NCBI RefSeq assembly: GCF_014192915.1
Contig: NZ_JACHYN010000019.1
Span: forward strand, 35,877-99,876
Direction: 5' to 3'
Length of the DNA: 64,000 nt
DNA from: Azospirillum sp. OGB3
GTDB lineage: Bacteria; Pseudomonadota; Alphaproteobacteria; Azospirillales; Azospirillaceae
In this document: piece by piece, positions 27,423 to 35,984 of the stretch
Position numbering within the stretch: the first letter of the stretch is position 1
Layout of the letters: each line of letters opens with the position of its first letter
Made by a program: the position numbers and the translations under genes
Notes under the pieces: generated by a model
The model's database searches: none
What the model was told of the DNA's origin: nothing
What the model saw: the letters and a program-made list of their open reading frames with translations, nothing else

Positions 27423-28763
27423 ATGACGACGCCCACCATCGCCACCTTGTCCCGCCAGCTTGACGACGGCGCAACCACCAGCCGCCAGCTCATCGACTCC
27501 GCCCTCGCCGCCATCGCGGCCGGCGGCAAGGAGGCGCGCAAGACCTACACCGCCCTGCACGCCGACCAAGCCCGCGCGGCGGCGGACGCCCAGGACCTGC
27601 TGCGTCGGGCCGGACAGCGCCCCTCCCCGCTGGCCGGGCTGCCGATCTCGGTCAAGGACCTGTTCGACGAGGCCGGGCACGTCACGCGGGCCGGGTCGCG
27701 GGCACTGGAGGGCGCCGACCCCGCCGCCCGCGACGCCGACGCGGTGGCCCGGCTTCGCGCCGCCGGGGCGGTGGTGGTGGGGCGGACCAACATGACGGAG
27801 TTCGCCTTCTCCGGCGTCGGCATCAACCCGCATTACGGCACCCCCGGCAACCCCGCCGATCCCGCGCGCATCCCCGGCGGCTCGTCGTCGGGTGCCGGAG
27901 TGTCGGTGGCGGCGGGCCATGTCCCGCTGGCGCTCGGCACCGACACCGGCGGCTCGGTCCGCATCCCGGCGGCGCTGTGCGGCCTCGTCGGCTTCAAGCC
28001 GACGCAACGCCGGGTGTCGCTGCGCGGCGCTCTGCCGCTGTCCTGGTCGCTTGATTCCATCGGGCCGCTCGCCCGCACGGTGGAGTGCTGCGCCATCGCC
28101 GACGCCGTCCTCGCCGGCGAGGCGGAGTGGGTGCCGCCGCCCGTCGGGCTGGCCGGGCTGCGCTTCGCCGTGCCGCAGACGGTGGTCCTCGATGGCATGG
28201 AGGACGCGGTGGCCGCCGCCTTCGACGCCGCCTGCCGCCGCCTGTCCGAAGCCGGGGCGCGCATCGTCGAGATTCCCATGGCGGAACTGGCGGAGATCGG
28301 CCCGGCCAACGCCAAGGGCGGCTTGCCCGCGGCGGAGGCGGCCCACTGGCACCGCGCGTTGCTGGCGGAGAAGGGCGACCTCTACGATCCCCGCGTCCGC
28401 GTGCGGATCGAGCGCGGCCGGACCATGAGCGCCGTCGACTACATCGAGGTGGCACAGCGCCGCGCCGACCTGATCGCCCGCACCGACCGGACCACGGCGG
28501 ACTACGACGCGCTGCTGATGCCGACCGTGCCGCTGCTGGCGCCGCGCATCGACGCCTTCGCCGAGGACGAGGCGTTCACGCGGCTGAACCTGCTGCTGCT
28601 GCGCAACTGCGCCCTGTTCAACTTCCTGGACCGCTGCGCCATCAGCCTGCCGATGCAGCGGGCCGGCGAACTGCCCAGCGGCCTGATGCTGGTCGGCGCG
28701 GCGGGGGCCGACCGCCGCCTGCTGTCCATCGCCGCCGCGGTGGAGCCGGTGGTGGGCGCCTGA
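27423..28763 (+). CDS. Amidase-signature hydrolase
   Basis: 446 residues of the amidase signature family. The Ser-cisSer-Lys triad is visible: Lys78 in SVKDLFD, cis-Ser154 in PGGSSSGAG and nucleophile Ser178 in TDTGGSVRIP, followed by ALCGLVGFKPT. Members hydrolyse amides such as malonamate, indole acetamide, allophanate or Gln in GatA; the substrate here is open. ATG at 27423 is chosen because it gives a usual N-terminus; an earlier GTG/ATG (27375/27378) overlapping the dehydrogenase stop would add 15-16 residues and couple the genes. It ends against a convergent gamma-glutamyltransferase gene. Confidence 0.85.
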   Translation: MTTPTIATLSRQLDDGATTSRQLIDSALAAIAAGGKEARKTYTALHADQARAAADAQDLLRRAGQRPSPLAGLPISVKDLFDEAGHVTRAGSRALEGADPAARDADAVARLRAAGAVVVGRTNMTEFAFSGVGINPHYGTPGNPADPARIPGGSSSGAGVSVAAGHVPLALGTDTGGSVRIPAALCGLVGFKPTQRRVSLRGALPLSWSLDSIGPLARTVECCAIADAVLAGEAEWVPPPVGLAGLRFAVPQTVVLDGMEDAVAAAFDAACRRLSEAGARIVEIPMAELAEIGPANAKGGLPAAEAAHWHRALLAEKGDLYDPRVRVRIERGRTMSAVDYIEVAQRRADLIARTDRTTADYDALLMPTVPLLAPRIDAFAEDEAFTRLNLLLLRNCALFNFLDRCAISLPMQRAGELPSGLMLVGAAGADRRLLSIAAAVEPVVGA

Positions 28764-28768
28764 CGCGA

Positions 28769-28809
28769 AGGGGGCGACGCACCAAGCCCGCCCCTGTCAG
28801 ACGCCCCCT
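28769..28809. terminator. Possible shared terminator between convergent genes
   Basis: AGGGGGCG (28769-28776) pairs perfectly with CGCCCCCT (28802-28809), the latter touching the stop codon of the gamma-glutamyltransferase gene. No T run follows on either strand, so the role as a terminator is tentative. Confidence 0.4.
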
Positions 28810-30392
28810 CAGAATCCCAGGGCGCAGCCGTCCTTGCGGTGGTCCGAGCCGGCGATCAGCAGGCCGGCCGCGTGGTCGATCCAGATCGCCTGCCCGCCGC
28901 CCATCGGCTCGTCCCGGCGGACCACCGCGTGGCCGCGGCGCGCCAGCTCCGCCGCGGTGTCCTCCGCCACGGTGGGCTCGATCTCCAGCACGCCGTTGAA
29001 GGCGAAGCTGCGCGGCTGGTCGATGGCCGTCTGGACGTCCAGCCCGCGGTCGAGCAGCGCCGACACGAAGGCGCCGTGCCCTGCCGCCTGATAATGGCCG
29101 CCCATGACGCCGAAGGGGCAGACCGTGCGCCCGCCCTTGCGGATCAGGCCGGGGATGATGGTGTGCAGCGGGCGGCGGCGCGGCGCCAGGGCGTTGGGGT
29201 GCCCCTCGCTCAGGCGGAAGGAGGTGCCGCGGCTGTGCAGGAGGACGCCGGTCGCCGGGTCGAGCTGCACGCTGCCGAAGCTGTGGAAGATCGAGTTGAT
29301 GAAGGAGATGGCGTTGCCATCGCGGTCGACCACGCTGAGGCAGACCGTGTCCTTGTGCTCCGCCTCCGTCCACAGCGTGGGGGCCTGGGCCCGCGCCGGG
29401 TCGATGCGGCGGCGCAGCGCCGCCGTTGCCTCCGCCGACAGCAGCGCCGTGGCGGCCTCCGGCCCGCCCTCCCCCACCAGGACGTCGCGGTGGTGATAGG
29501 CGAGCTTGGTCGCCTCGGCGTGCAGATGGTGGCGGTCGGCGTCGCCGACCGACGGCGACAGGTCGAAGCCGCCCAGTGCGTTGAGGATCATCAGAGCGGC
29601 GAGGCCCTGGCCGCTCGGCGGGCATTCCAGGATCTCGTAGCCGCGGTAGTCGGTGGCGATGGGCGTCACATACTCCGCCCCGTCCTGCGCCGCCGCGAAA
29701 TCGTCCAGCGTGTGCAGCCCGCCGCGGGCGCGCAGGAAACCGACCAGCGATTCCGCCGTGGCCCCCGTGTAGAAGGCCGCCCCACCACGCGCCGCGATGT
29801 CCCGCAGCCGTTGCCCGAGCAGGGGCTGGGCGTGGCGCTCCCCGGCGCGCGGGGCGCGGCCGCCGGGCAGGAAAACGGCGCGGCAGCCCTCGTCCGCCGC
29901 CAGCAGGGGGACCGCCGCCGCCCAGTCCTGGGCCACCCGCGGGGAGACACCGTAGCCCTCCTCGGCGTAGCGGATGGCGCGGAGGAAGACCCGGTCGAGC
30001 GGCAGCCGTCCGTGGTCGGCGTGCAGCCGCGTCCAGCCGGCGACGGCGCCCGGCACGGTGACGGCGTGGCCGCCGTGGCGCGGGATCTCGCCGGTGACGC
30101 CCAGCCCGGCCAGACGCTCCACGCTCGCGGCTGCGGGCGCCCGCCCGCTGCCGTTGAGGGCCACCACCGGCCCGTTCGCCGGGGCGTAGAGGGCGAAGGC
30201 ATCGCCGCCGATGCCGGTCATGTGCGGCTCGACCACGCATTGCACCGCGACGGCGGCGATGGCCGCGTCCACGGCGTTGCCGCCCACCGCCAGGATGTCG
30301 AGCGCCGCCGCGCTGGCCAGCGGGTGCGAGGTGGCCACCGCGGCCTCCGTCGCCACCAGCGCCGACCGCCCGGGCCGGCAGAAGTCACGCAT
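28809..30392 (-). CDS. Gamma-glutamyltransferase family protein
   Basis: 527 residues, an Ntn-hydrolase proenzyme of the gamma-glutamyltransferase family. The N-terminal half carries GGNAVDAAIAA and EPHMTGIGGDAF. The autocatalytic nucleophile is Thr349 in KDTVCLSVVDRDGNA, and the C-terminal part has LEIEPTVAE and DHRKDGCALGF. The sequence resembles the YwrD-like branch, cytoplasmic and without signal peptide, rather than periplasmic Ggt. It could hydrolyse gamma-glutamyl or gamma-lactam compounds. ATG at 30392 immediately follows an in-frame GTG; which is used is uncertain. It faces the dehydrogenase-amidase pair. Confidence 0.85.
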   Translation of the reverse strand: MRDFCRPGRSALVATEAAVATSHPLASAAALDILAVGGNAVDAAIAAVAVQCVVEPHMTGIGGDAFALYAPANGPVVALNGSGRAPAAASVERLAGLGVTGEIPRHGGHAVTVPGAVAGWTRLHADHGRLPLDRVFLRAIRYAEEGYGVSPRVAQDWAAAVPLLAADEGCRAVFLPGGRAPRAGERHAQPLLGQRLRDIAARGGAAFYTGATAESLVGFLRARGGLHTLDDFAAAQDGAEYVTPIATDYRGYEILECPPSGQGLAALMILNALGGFDLSPSVGDADRHHLHAEATKLAYHHRDVLVGEGGPEAATALLSAEATAALRRRIDPARAQAPTLWTEAEHKDTVCLSVVDRDGNAISFINSIFHSFGSVQLDPATGVLLHSRGTSFRLSEGHPNALAPRRRPLHTIIPGLIRKGGRTVCPFGVMGGHYQAAGHGAFVSALLDRGLDVQTAIDQPRSFAFNGVLEIEPTVAEDTAAELARRGHAVVRRDEPMGGGQAIWIDHAAGLLIAGSDHRKDGCALGF

Positions 30393-30425
30393 CACGACGG
30401 GGCGCCCTCCGGGACGGGAAACGGT

Positions 30426-30683
30426 TCAGTGCGGGTCGCGGCGCAGGGGGATGACGCGGCGGTTCCGGGTCTCCGGCTCCTTCGCGGCGTGGATCTGCAC
30501 CTTCTTGAGCTGGATGACATACCGCTCGGCACCGTTGACCATCACGGCAATGACGGTCGGCCCGTTCGCCCAGTCGCTGGGCACGAGGTGAAGTTCCTTG
30601 ATGCGCGCGGTTCCCGCGGTCAGTTCCGCAAGGTCCAGAACCTCGTCCCCGGCGCGAAACCCCAGATATTCATCGACGATCAT
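30426..30683 (-). CDS. Small hypothetical protein (85 aa)
   Basis: 85 residues, charged, with no signal peptide or membrane helix. It starts with a short acidic segment, has a predicted beta-rich middle (TVIAVMVNGAERYVIQLKKVQIH) and ends in a basic tail. No family is recognised. It lies 33 bases upstream of the gamma-glutamyltransferase gene on the same strand and may be co-transcribed. The ribosome site is weak, so the assignment rests on frame and protein-like composition. Confidence 0.5.
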   Translation of the reverse strand: MIVDEYLGFRAGDEVLDLAELTAGTARIKELHLVPSDWANGPTVIAVMVNGAERYVIQLKKVQIHAAKEPETRNRRVIPLRRDPH

Positions 30684-30816
30684 GGCGTCCGGCGGCAGTG
30701 TCTTGGCAGTGATCCCAAGCCTACCAGCACCGCGGGCGGCGGGCCACCGTACAGGCCGCCGCCCGGCGCTTTTTCATAGGGAGGCTTACGGACGGCGCGT
30801 CATGTGGCAATGCGCG

Positions 30817-31956
30817 TCATATGGCAAGACGAGTCATATGATTGTCCCAGCGGAAGTCGGCCAGCCGCAGGTCATCGCCCGGCAGGGCCGGCGCCGCACC
30901 GACCGTCCGGAGGGTGCCCAGCCCGCTGCTCGCCAGGAAGCCGTCGCCGTCCGGGGCGATGCCGCAGCCGTCGGGCAGCGCCGCCGCCCCCAGCCACGCG
31001 CCGGTGGCGTCGTCCCACAGCCCGATAATGCCGCCCTTGGGCGAACTGGCCGCGACCTTGCCCCGGTCGGCGGCGACGCTGCCGATGTAGCCCTCGAAGC
31101 GGGACAGCTCCTCGTCCGGAGTCTCGAACAGGCGCACGGCGCCGCCGCCCGGACGGTGCGTGCCGGTCAGCGGCTGGAGCATGCCGACGGGCCGCTCGTC
31201 CTGGGCGCCGAAGGCGATGCCGCCGTCGGCCAGGGCGGCGATGTGGCGGATGCCGAGATTCGCGTGCTCCTCCGGCAGGCGCACCTGATCGAGCAGCTTC
31301 CCGCTCGCTACCTCGACGTAGGTGATCGAGGAGTCCATCTCGTCCAGGTTCAGCTTGGCCCGCCCGGTGTCCGGGTGGGTGATGACGCCGCCGTTGCCGA
31401 CCGCCAGAACCGTGCCGTCGGCGATCATCAGAAGCTCGTGCGGCCCCAGCCCGTGGGTCGGCATCGCGCCGACGCGGCGGTAGCCGTCCATCGCGTCGTA
31501 GACGCCGATCGACCCGGTCTCGCGCGGCACGTCATCCTCCGCCACATAGAGCAGCCGCCCGTCGGTGGAGAAGGCCCCGTGACCGGTGAAGCGGCGGTCC
31601 TCCGGCGCGCGGATCACCGGCCCCGGACGCCCATCAGCCAGAGAGAGCGGCATGAACCAGCGGCCCGGACGGCGGGCGAAGGCGACCGCCTCGGCCCGCG
31701 TCGGGTGGACGACGATGCCGTGGGCGCGGCCCGGCGTCGGGGTGGTGAAGCGCACGCCGCCGACCCCATCCAGCGCCGCCACGCCATAGTCCGGCGAAGC
31801 CGCCGCGGTGGCGTAGGCGTTGAGGAACAGCGTGCCCCCAGCGGTCTCCGCCCGCGCCGGCCCCAAAAGGGCGCCGAGCAGCCCCCCTCCAAGCAGGCCG
31901 CCCCCGAGCAGGCCGCCGCCGATCAGGAGCAGGGTGCCCCGGCGGGTTGCGTCCAT
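30817..31956 (-). CDS. DUF1513 beta-propeller-like protein of the imelysin operon
   Basis: 379 residues. An Arg-start with a long Gly/Leu-rich hydrophobic stretch and ARA cleavage site (about residue 36) forms a signal peptide, and a double Arg suggests Tat export. The mature protein matches DUF1513, predicted to form a WD/YVTN-like beta-propeller, with GRAHGIVVHP, GPHELLMI and GYIGSV segments. This family is found almost only beside imelysin and dihaem cytochrome genes, as here. It begins three bases after the second imelysin gene and is the last gene of the operon. It is probably a periplasmic component of iron uptake; the mechanism is unknown. Confidence 0.85.
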   Translation of the reverse strand: MDATRRGTLLLIGGGLLGGGLLGGGLLGALLGPARAETAGGTLFLNAYATAAASPDYGVAALDGVGGVRFTTPTPGRAHGIVVHPTRAEAVAFARRPGRWFMPLSLADGRPGPVIRAPEDRRFTGHGAFSTDGRLLYVAEDDVPRETGSIGVYDAMDGYRRVGAMPTHGLGPHELLMIADGTVLAVGNGGVITHPDTGRAKLNLDEMDSSITYVEVASGKLLDQVRLPEEHANLGIRHIAALADGGIAFGAQDERPVGMLQPLTGTHRPGGGAVRLFETPDEELSRFEGYIGSVAADRGKVAASSPKGGIIGLWDDATGAWLGAAALPDGCGIAPDGDGFLASSGLGTLRTVGAAPALPGDDLRLADFRWDNHMTRLAI

Positions 31957-31959
31957 CGC

Positions 31960-33072
31960 TCAGTCTCCATCCAGTTCGTTGAAGCCGATGCTGATGTCCA
32001 GCAGCGGCGCGACGGTGCCGGTCAGCAGGTTGCGCAGGTCCTTGGTCCGTTGCAGGGTCGCCTCCACGGTCTTGCGCTTGGCCGGATCGACGACGGCGAC
32101 GTTGATCGGCGCGGGGATCGCCTCGGCGGCGCGGACCGCGGCGGTGAAGCCCTCCTCCAGCGCGCGGCGGGCCTGCGCGCCGGGATCGCCGGCGGGCAGC
32201 AGCGCGGTCAGGCCGGGGCCGCCGCCCTCGCCCAGCAGCAGGGCGCGCAGGGCCTCCAGGTTGATGCGGACGTTGCGCGCAGACTGGCCGCTGCGCAGCG
32301 CCTCGGCCACCGCAGGCTTGGCCTCCTCGGCGTTGGGGCCGAGCGGCGCCAGCAGCTTCTGGTCGGCGACCACCTGAAGGGCGGTGAGCGACCCGGTGAA
32401 CAGCACGTTGACCGCCGCCCCCGCATCGGGGCCGAGCGCCGTCTGCTCCCCGGCGGTCAGCGGCGCCTCCAGCGCCTTCCAGCCGTCGCGGACCTCGCGG
32501 GTGATGGCGAGGACGTTCTGCGCCACCGCGGCGGCCAGCGCGCCGCGGAAACGCCCGGCCTCATCCCCCTGGAACGACGCGGCGGTGACGCCCTCGTCGA
32601 ACAGCAGCCGCTCCAGCGCGGTCAGCCCCTGCACCGCGGCGCTCTGGCGGGCCAGCCCGCCCGGCTCCAGCAGCTTCGGATCGCGGTTCTTCAGCATGGC
32701 GAGGATCTGACGCTGCACCACCCCGGCCCGCTCCGGCCAGAAGGCGATGCGGTCGGCGCGCAGTTCCATCGACAGCGGCCCGGCGCGCAGGTGCTGGACG
32801 CCGGCCCAGGCGTCGTAGACGGCGCGGTGGGCGGCGCGGCAGCTATCCAGCCCATCCGCGGTCGGCGCCGCGGCGAACTGGGCCAGCCGCTCCGCGTAGA
32901 TGCCGGCGGCACCGGCCAGCGCGTCGAAGCGCGGCAGGGCGTGGGTTCGGACCAGCCCGCCCAGCACGGGGGCGTCCCCCGCCGGCTCCCGCGCCGCCAG
33001 GGCGAAGCGGCCCGGCAGAAGGATCGACAGGGCGGCGGCCGACATCAGGCCGATCATGCGACGGCGTTGCAT
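31960..33072 (-). CDS. Imelysin-family periplasmic protein (second copy)
   Basis: About 370 residues. A basic N-terminus with MIGLMSAAALSILLPG and AxA cleavage (near residue 27) makes a signal peptide. The mature part is the all-alpha imelysin-like domain; the paralogue upstream has a clear GxHxxE motif, which is not obvious here. It is more like the divergent imelysin copy that accompanies DUF1111 dihaem proteins. ATG at 33072 is chosen because AGGTGA stands five bases upstream; an in-frame GTG at 33081 is weaker. It lies between the DUF1111 gene and the DUF1513 gene in the iron operon. Confidence 0.8.
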   Translation of the reverse strand: MQRRRMIGLMSAAALSILLPGRFALAAREPAGDAPVLGGLVRTHALPRFDALAGAAGIYAERLAQFAAAPTADGLDSCRAAHRAVYDAWAGVQHLRAGPLSMELRADRIAFWPERAGVVQRQILAMLKNRDPKLLEPGGLARQSAAVQGLTALERLLFDEGVTAASFQGDEAGRFRGALAAAVAQNVLAITREVRDGWKALEAPLTAGEQTALGPDAGAAVNVLFTGSLTALQVVADQKLLAPLGPNAEEAKPAVAEALRSGQSARNVRINLEALRALLLGEGGGPGLTALLPAGDPGAQARRALEEGFTAAVRAAEAIPAPINVAVVDPAKRKTVEATLQRTKDLRNLLTGTVAPLLDISIGFNELDGD

Positions 33073-33106
33073 CCTAATCACCTATGCCATTCAAACCGTG
33101 TGGACT

Positions 33107-34363
33107 TTAGAGCCCCAGAACGAAACGCACCAACTTTTCGCGGTCGCCGCGCGGCAGCGCCATGAAGGCGCCGCGCGCCTTGTCCGCCTCGCCGCCGTGC
33201 CACAGGATGGCCTCGGTGACGCTGCGCGCCCGCCCGTCGTGGAGCAGGGCCAGTGTGCCGTCGGACTCCGCCAGCCGCTTCATCCCCCACAGCGGCGTCG
33301 TGCGCCAGTCGCGGCCCCGCGCGTCGCCCATCGCCACGCCGTCGGCCAGATCCTCGCCCAGGTCGTGGAGAAGCAGGTCGCTGTAGGGGAAGATCGTCCG
33401 GCGGGACAGCGCGGGATGCGCGGCGTCCTCCGCCGTGGTGAAGGAGGGGCGGTGGCAGGACGCGCAGCCGGTGGCGGCGAACAGCGCGCTTCCCGCCGTA
33501 TCGCGCGGCGCCTCCAGCCCGCCGTCGGGCGGCAGGGTGCGCAGATAGCCGTCGATCAGCCCGATCACCGTGGAGGGTATCTCCAGCCCTTCATACTGCG
33601 GGGAGTCGCCGTGCGGGGCGTTCCGGCATTCGGTCTGCGCCGGGGTGCAGTCGCCCCAGGGCTCGGGATAGGCCGGAGTGGACATGCCGATGTCGAGGCT
33701 GAAGGCCTCCGAATTCTGGCGGTGCAGCGTCGGGTGGACGGCCTTCCAGCCGAAGCGGCCGAGCTGCCGCGTGCCCTCCGGCGCCACCCAGTTGGGGCGG
33801 CCGGCGATGCCGTCGCCGTCGCGATCCTCCGGATCGGCGCCGGCCAGGATGTCGGCCTCGGGGATGCGCTCCAGCAGGCCCATGCCGCGCACGGACGGGG
33901 CGATGCGGGCGGAGATCGCCGTCACCGCGGCCAGCGGCCCGTAGTTGAGATCGGTGACGGTCACCACCGGCCGGCGCAGTGTCGCCGTGTCGCCATCGGG
34001 GAAACGCACCGCCTCCTCGCGGTAGCTCAGGGCGGGCTTGCCCTCGATGGCGAAGCCGAGGACCGCGTTGGTCTGGATCTGCCGCCCGTAAACCGGGTCG
34101 CCGCTGAGCTTCAGCGCGTAGCCGACGCCGCGGTCGTCGGGCGTGTCCGGGTCGGGGGGACGCCCCTGGCGGGCCGCTGGATGGCAGGCGGCGCAGGAGC
34201 GGGCGTCGTAGAGTGGCCCCAGCCCGTCGTTGGCGTGCGTCACCGTCGGGGCGCTAACCCACATCCGCCGGAACAGCTTCTCGCCGATCCGGGTGTCGAG
34301 GTCGCCCGCCGCCGCCGGCAGGGCCGGCAGAAAAGCGAGCAGGAAGGCGAAGCGGGCTTTCAT
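33107..34363 (-). CDS. DUF1111 dihaem cytochrome c (thiol oxidoreductase-like)
   Basis: 418 residues with signal peptide (MKARFAFLLAFLPALPAAAG). Two haem-binding CxxCH motifs are present: SCAACH near residue 55 and GCASCH near residue 295. The C-terminal region is DUF1111, related to the dihaem peroxidases. It sits between two imelysin genes. In this conserved operon type it is thought to help oxidise or reduce iron during periplasmic uptake; the exact reaction is not established. The start at 34363 gives a standard signal peptide; two upstream in-frame ATGs are possible. Confidence 0.85.
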   Translation of the reverse strand: MKARFAFLLAFLPALPAAAGDLDTRIGEKLFRRMWVSAPTVTHANDGLGPLYDARSCAACHPAARQGRPPDPDTPDDRGVGYALKLSGDPVYGRQIQTNAVLGFAIEGKPALSYREEAVRFPDGDTATLRRPVVTVTDLNYGPLAAVTAISARIAPSVRGMGLLERIPEADILAGADPEDRDGDGIAGRPNWVAPEGTRQLGRFGWKAVHPTLHRQNSEAFSLDIGMSTPAYPEPWGDCTPAQTECRNAPHGDSPQYEGLEIPSTVIGLIDGYLRTLPPDGGLEAPRDTAGSALFAATGCASCHRPSFTTAEDAAHPALSRRTIFPYSDLLLHDLGEDLADGVAMGDARGRDWRTTPLWGMKRLAESDGTLALLHDGRARSVTEAILWHGGEADKARGAFMALPRGDREKLVRFVLGL

Positions 34364-34420
34364 CGATCGGGCGGGCATCGGTCGGGCGGAGGGCCCCATT
34401 TCATGAAGAGCAGAAAGGCC

Positions 34421-34501
34421 GGGCCGCGGCCCTTCCCCCCGCGCGGGCGGTCGGCGGGGAGCGGAAACGCCGCCCCACGCGGGAAGGAAGGGCCGCGGCC
34501 C
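34421..34501. promoter_or_regulatory. Large self-complementary hairpin between imelysin and DUF1111 genes
   Basis: A 16-bp perfect inverted repeat, GGGCCGCGGCCCTTCC (34421-34436) and its complement (34486-34501), encloses about 50 bases of G+C-rich DNA. The first 12 bases of each arm are themselves palindromic, so the RNA can fold as one long hairpin or two short ones. No T run follows. Inside the operon it could stabilise the upstream imelysin message or partially terminate. The role is inferred. Confidence 0.6.
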
Positions 34502-34529
34502 GTGGTCCGCCGGCTTGCTTGCCGACGTC

Positions 34530-35810
34530 TTACTTTCCGACAGCGGACGGGTTGTCGAGGCTGTCCGAACCGGCCAACTCGACCGAGACGCCCAGGGCGG
34601 CGACGACGCCTTCCAGGGCCTTCTTCTGGTCGACCAGACGGTCCACCGCGGTCGCGATGATCGCGTTGCCCTCGGCGTTGTCGGTGCCGATCATCTGGTC
34701 GTAGGCCATCTTGCCGCTATCGGCGGTGTCCTTCATGACCTTCATCGCGGCGGTGGTGGCGGTCATCGCCTCCTTCACCTTGGCGTCGGCCTCCGGCGCG
34801 GTGGCGGCGACGTACTGCGACAGCGACGGGCCGGTCACGACCTTGCCGTCCACGCGGGTGTAGCGCCCGTTGTAGACGTTGACCATGCCGACCTGGTCGT
34901 AATAGTGCGAGTTGTGGGTGTTGTCGGAGAAGCAGTCATGCTCCTCCTCCGGATCGTGCAGCATGAGGCCGAGCTTCATGCGCTCGCCGGCCAGTTCGCC
35001 GTAGCTGAGGCTGCCGAGGCCGGTCAGGATGCGGGCGACGCCCTCCGACTCCTTGGCCTTGGCGACCGACGCGCGGGCCTTGCCCTTGGCGCCCCAGGCC
35101 TTGGCCATCTCCTCCAGATCCTCGACCAGCATCTGGGTGGCGACGGTCAGGAACTGGGCGCGGCGGTCGCAGTTGCCGTTGGTGCAGTCCTTGCCCTTGG
35201 CGTAGTCGGTCGCCTTGCGGTCACCGGCGCCCGGACCCGTGCCGTTCAGGTCCTGGCCCCACAGCAGGAACTCGACGGCGTGGTAACCGGTCGCCACGTT
35301 GGCCTCGACCTTGCCGGCCTCGTGCAGTTTGTCGGCCAGCAGCTCCTTGGTGATCTTGCGGGCGTCGATGGTCTTGTCGCCGGCCTTGATCTTCGGGTTG
35401 GCGATCACGTTGGCCTTGGCGAACGGGTTGCTGTCGCCGCCGGCGTAGCCGTCGTCCACATAGTCGATCAAGCCCTCGTCGAGCGGCCAGGCGTTGACCT
35501 TGCCTTCCCACTCGTCGACGATCGGGTTGCCGAAGCGGAAGGCCTCGGTCTGCATGTAGGGGACGCGGGCGTTCAGCCACGCCGTGCGGGCGGCGGCCAG
35601 CGTCGCCTCCGACGGGTTGGCCACCAGCGCGTCGACGGCCTTCTTCAGCGCCTTGGCGGTGCTGGCGGAGTCCTCGTAGCTGGCCTGGGCGATGTCGGCG
35701 TAGGTCTTCACCACGTCCTTGTAGGCGGGCTTGGCCGTCTGGGCGTCGGCGGCGAGCGGCGCCAGCGCGATGAGAGCCGCGGCGGCAAGGCCGGAGGCGT
35801 GCTTGAACAT
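34530..35810 (-). CDS. Imelysin-family iron-regulated periplasmic protein (IrpA-like)
   Basis: 426 residues. Signal peptide cleaves after DAQ or similar near residue 23. The mature part has two imelysin-like alpha-bundle halves, with the GxHxxE motif in GYHAVEFLLWGQD, and HDCFSDNTHNSHYYDQ in the second half, a stretch characteristic of IrpA-type proteins. Imelysin proteins are iron-regulated, secreted across the inner membrane and bind or present iron. A Fur-box-like palindrome stands at 35883-35901 upstream, 73 bases from the start codon, so it can be expressed separately from the dihaem peroxidase gene. A long hairpin follows the stop codon. Confidence 0.9.
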   Translation of the reverse strand: MFKHASGLAAAALIALAPLAADAQTAKPAYKDVVKTYADIAQASYEDSASTAKALKKAVDALVANPSEATLAAARTAWLNARVPYMQTEAFRFGNPIVDEWEGKVNAWPLDEGLIDYVDDGYAGGDSNPFAKANVIANPKIKAGDKTIDARKITKELLADKLHEAGKVEANVATGYHAVEFLLWGQDLNGTGPGAGDRKATDYAKGKDCTNGNCDRRAQFLTVATQMLVEDLEEMAKAWGAKGKARASVAKAKESEGVARILTGLGSLSYGELAGERMKLGLMLHDPEEEHDCFSDNTHNSHYYDQVGMVNVYNGRYTRVDGKVVTGPSLSQYVAATAPEADAKVKEAMTATTAAMKVMKDTADSGKMAYDQMIGTDNAEGNAIIATAVDRLVDQKKALEGVVAALGVSVELAGSDSLDNPSAVGK

Positions 35811-35882
35811 GAAGGTCTCCTCAAGCGTCGGTGATCGTTGGCGTCAGAGCCATGAAAGTGCGAAGCATTCTCAACATGCGCC

Positions 35883-35901
35883 GCTAATCACTCTCATTGT
35901 C
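35883..35901 (-). promoter_or_regulatory. Fur-box-like operator before imelysin
   Basis: Read on the minus strand the 19-mer is GACAATGAGAGTGATTAGC. It matches the Fur consensus (GATAATGATAATCATTATC) at about 14 of 19 positions. It lies 73 bases upstream of the imelysin start, where a repressor could block the promoter. Assignment is by consensus match only. Confidence 0.55.
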
Positions 35902-35984
35902 AAGATGCAATCGCGATGCAGGGGGCATGCAGCCGATTTTGCGGCGGAACGCGGGGCCATGGTGACGGCCCCGCCCGCCTGCGC

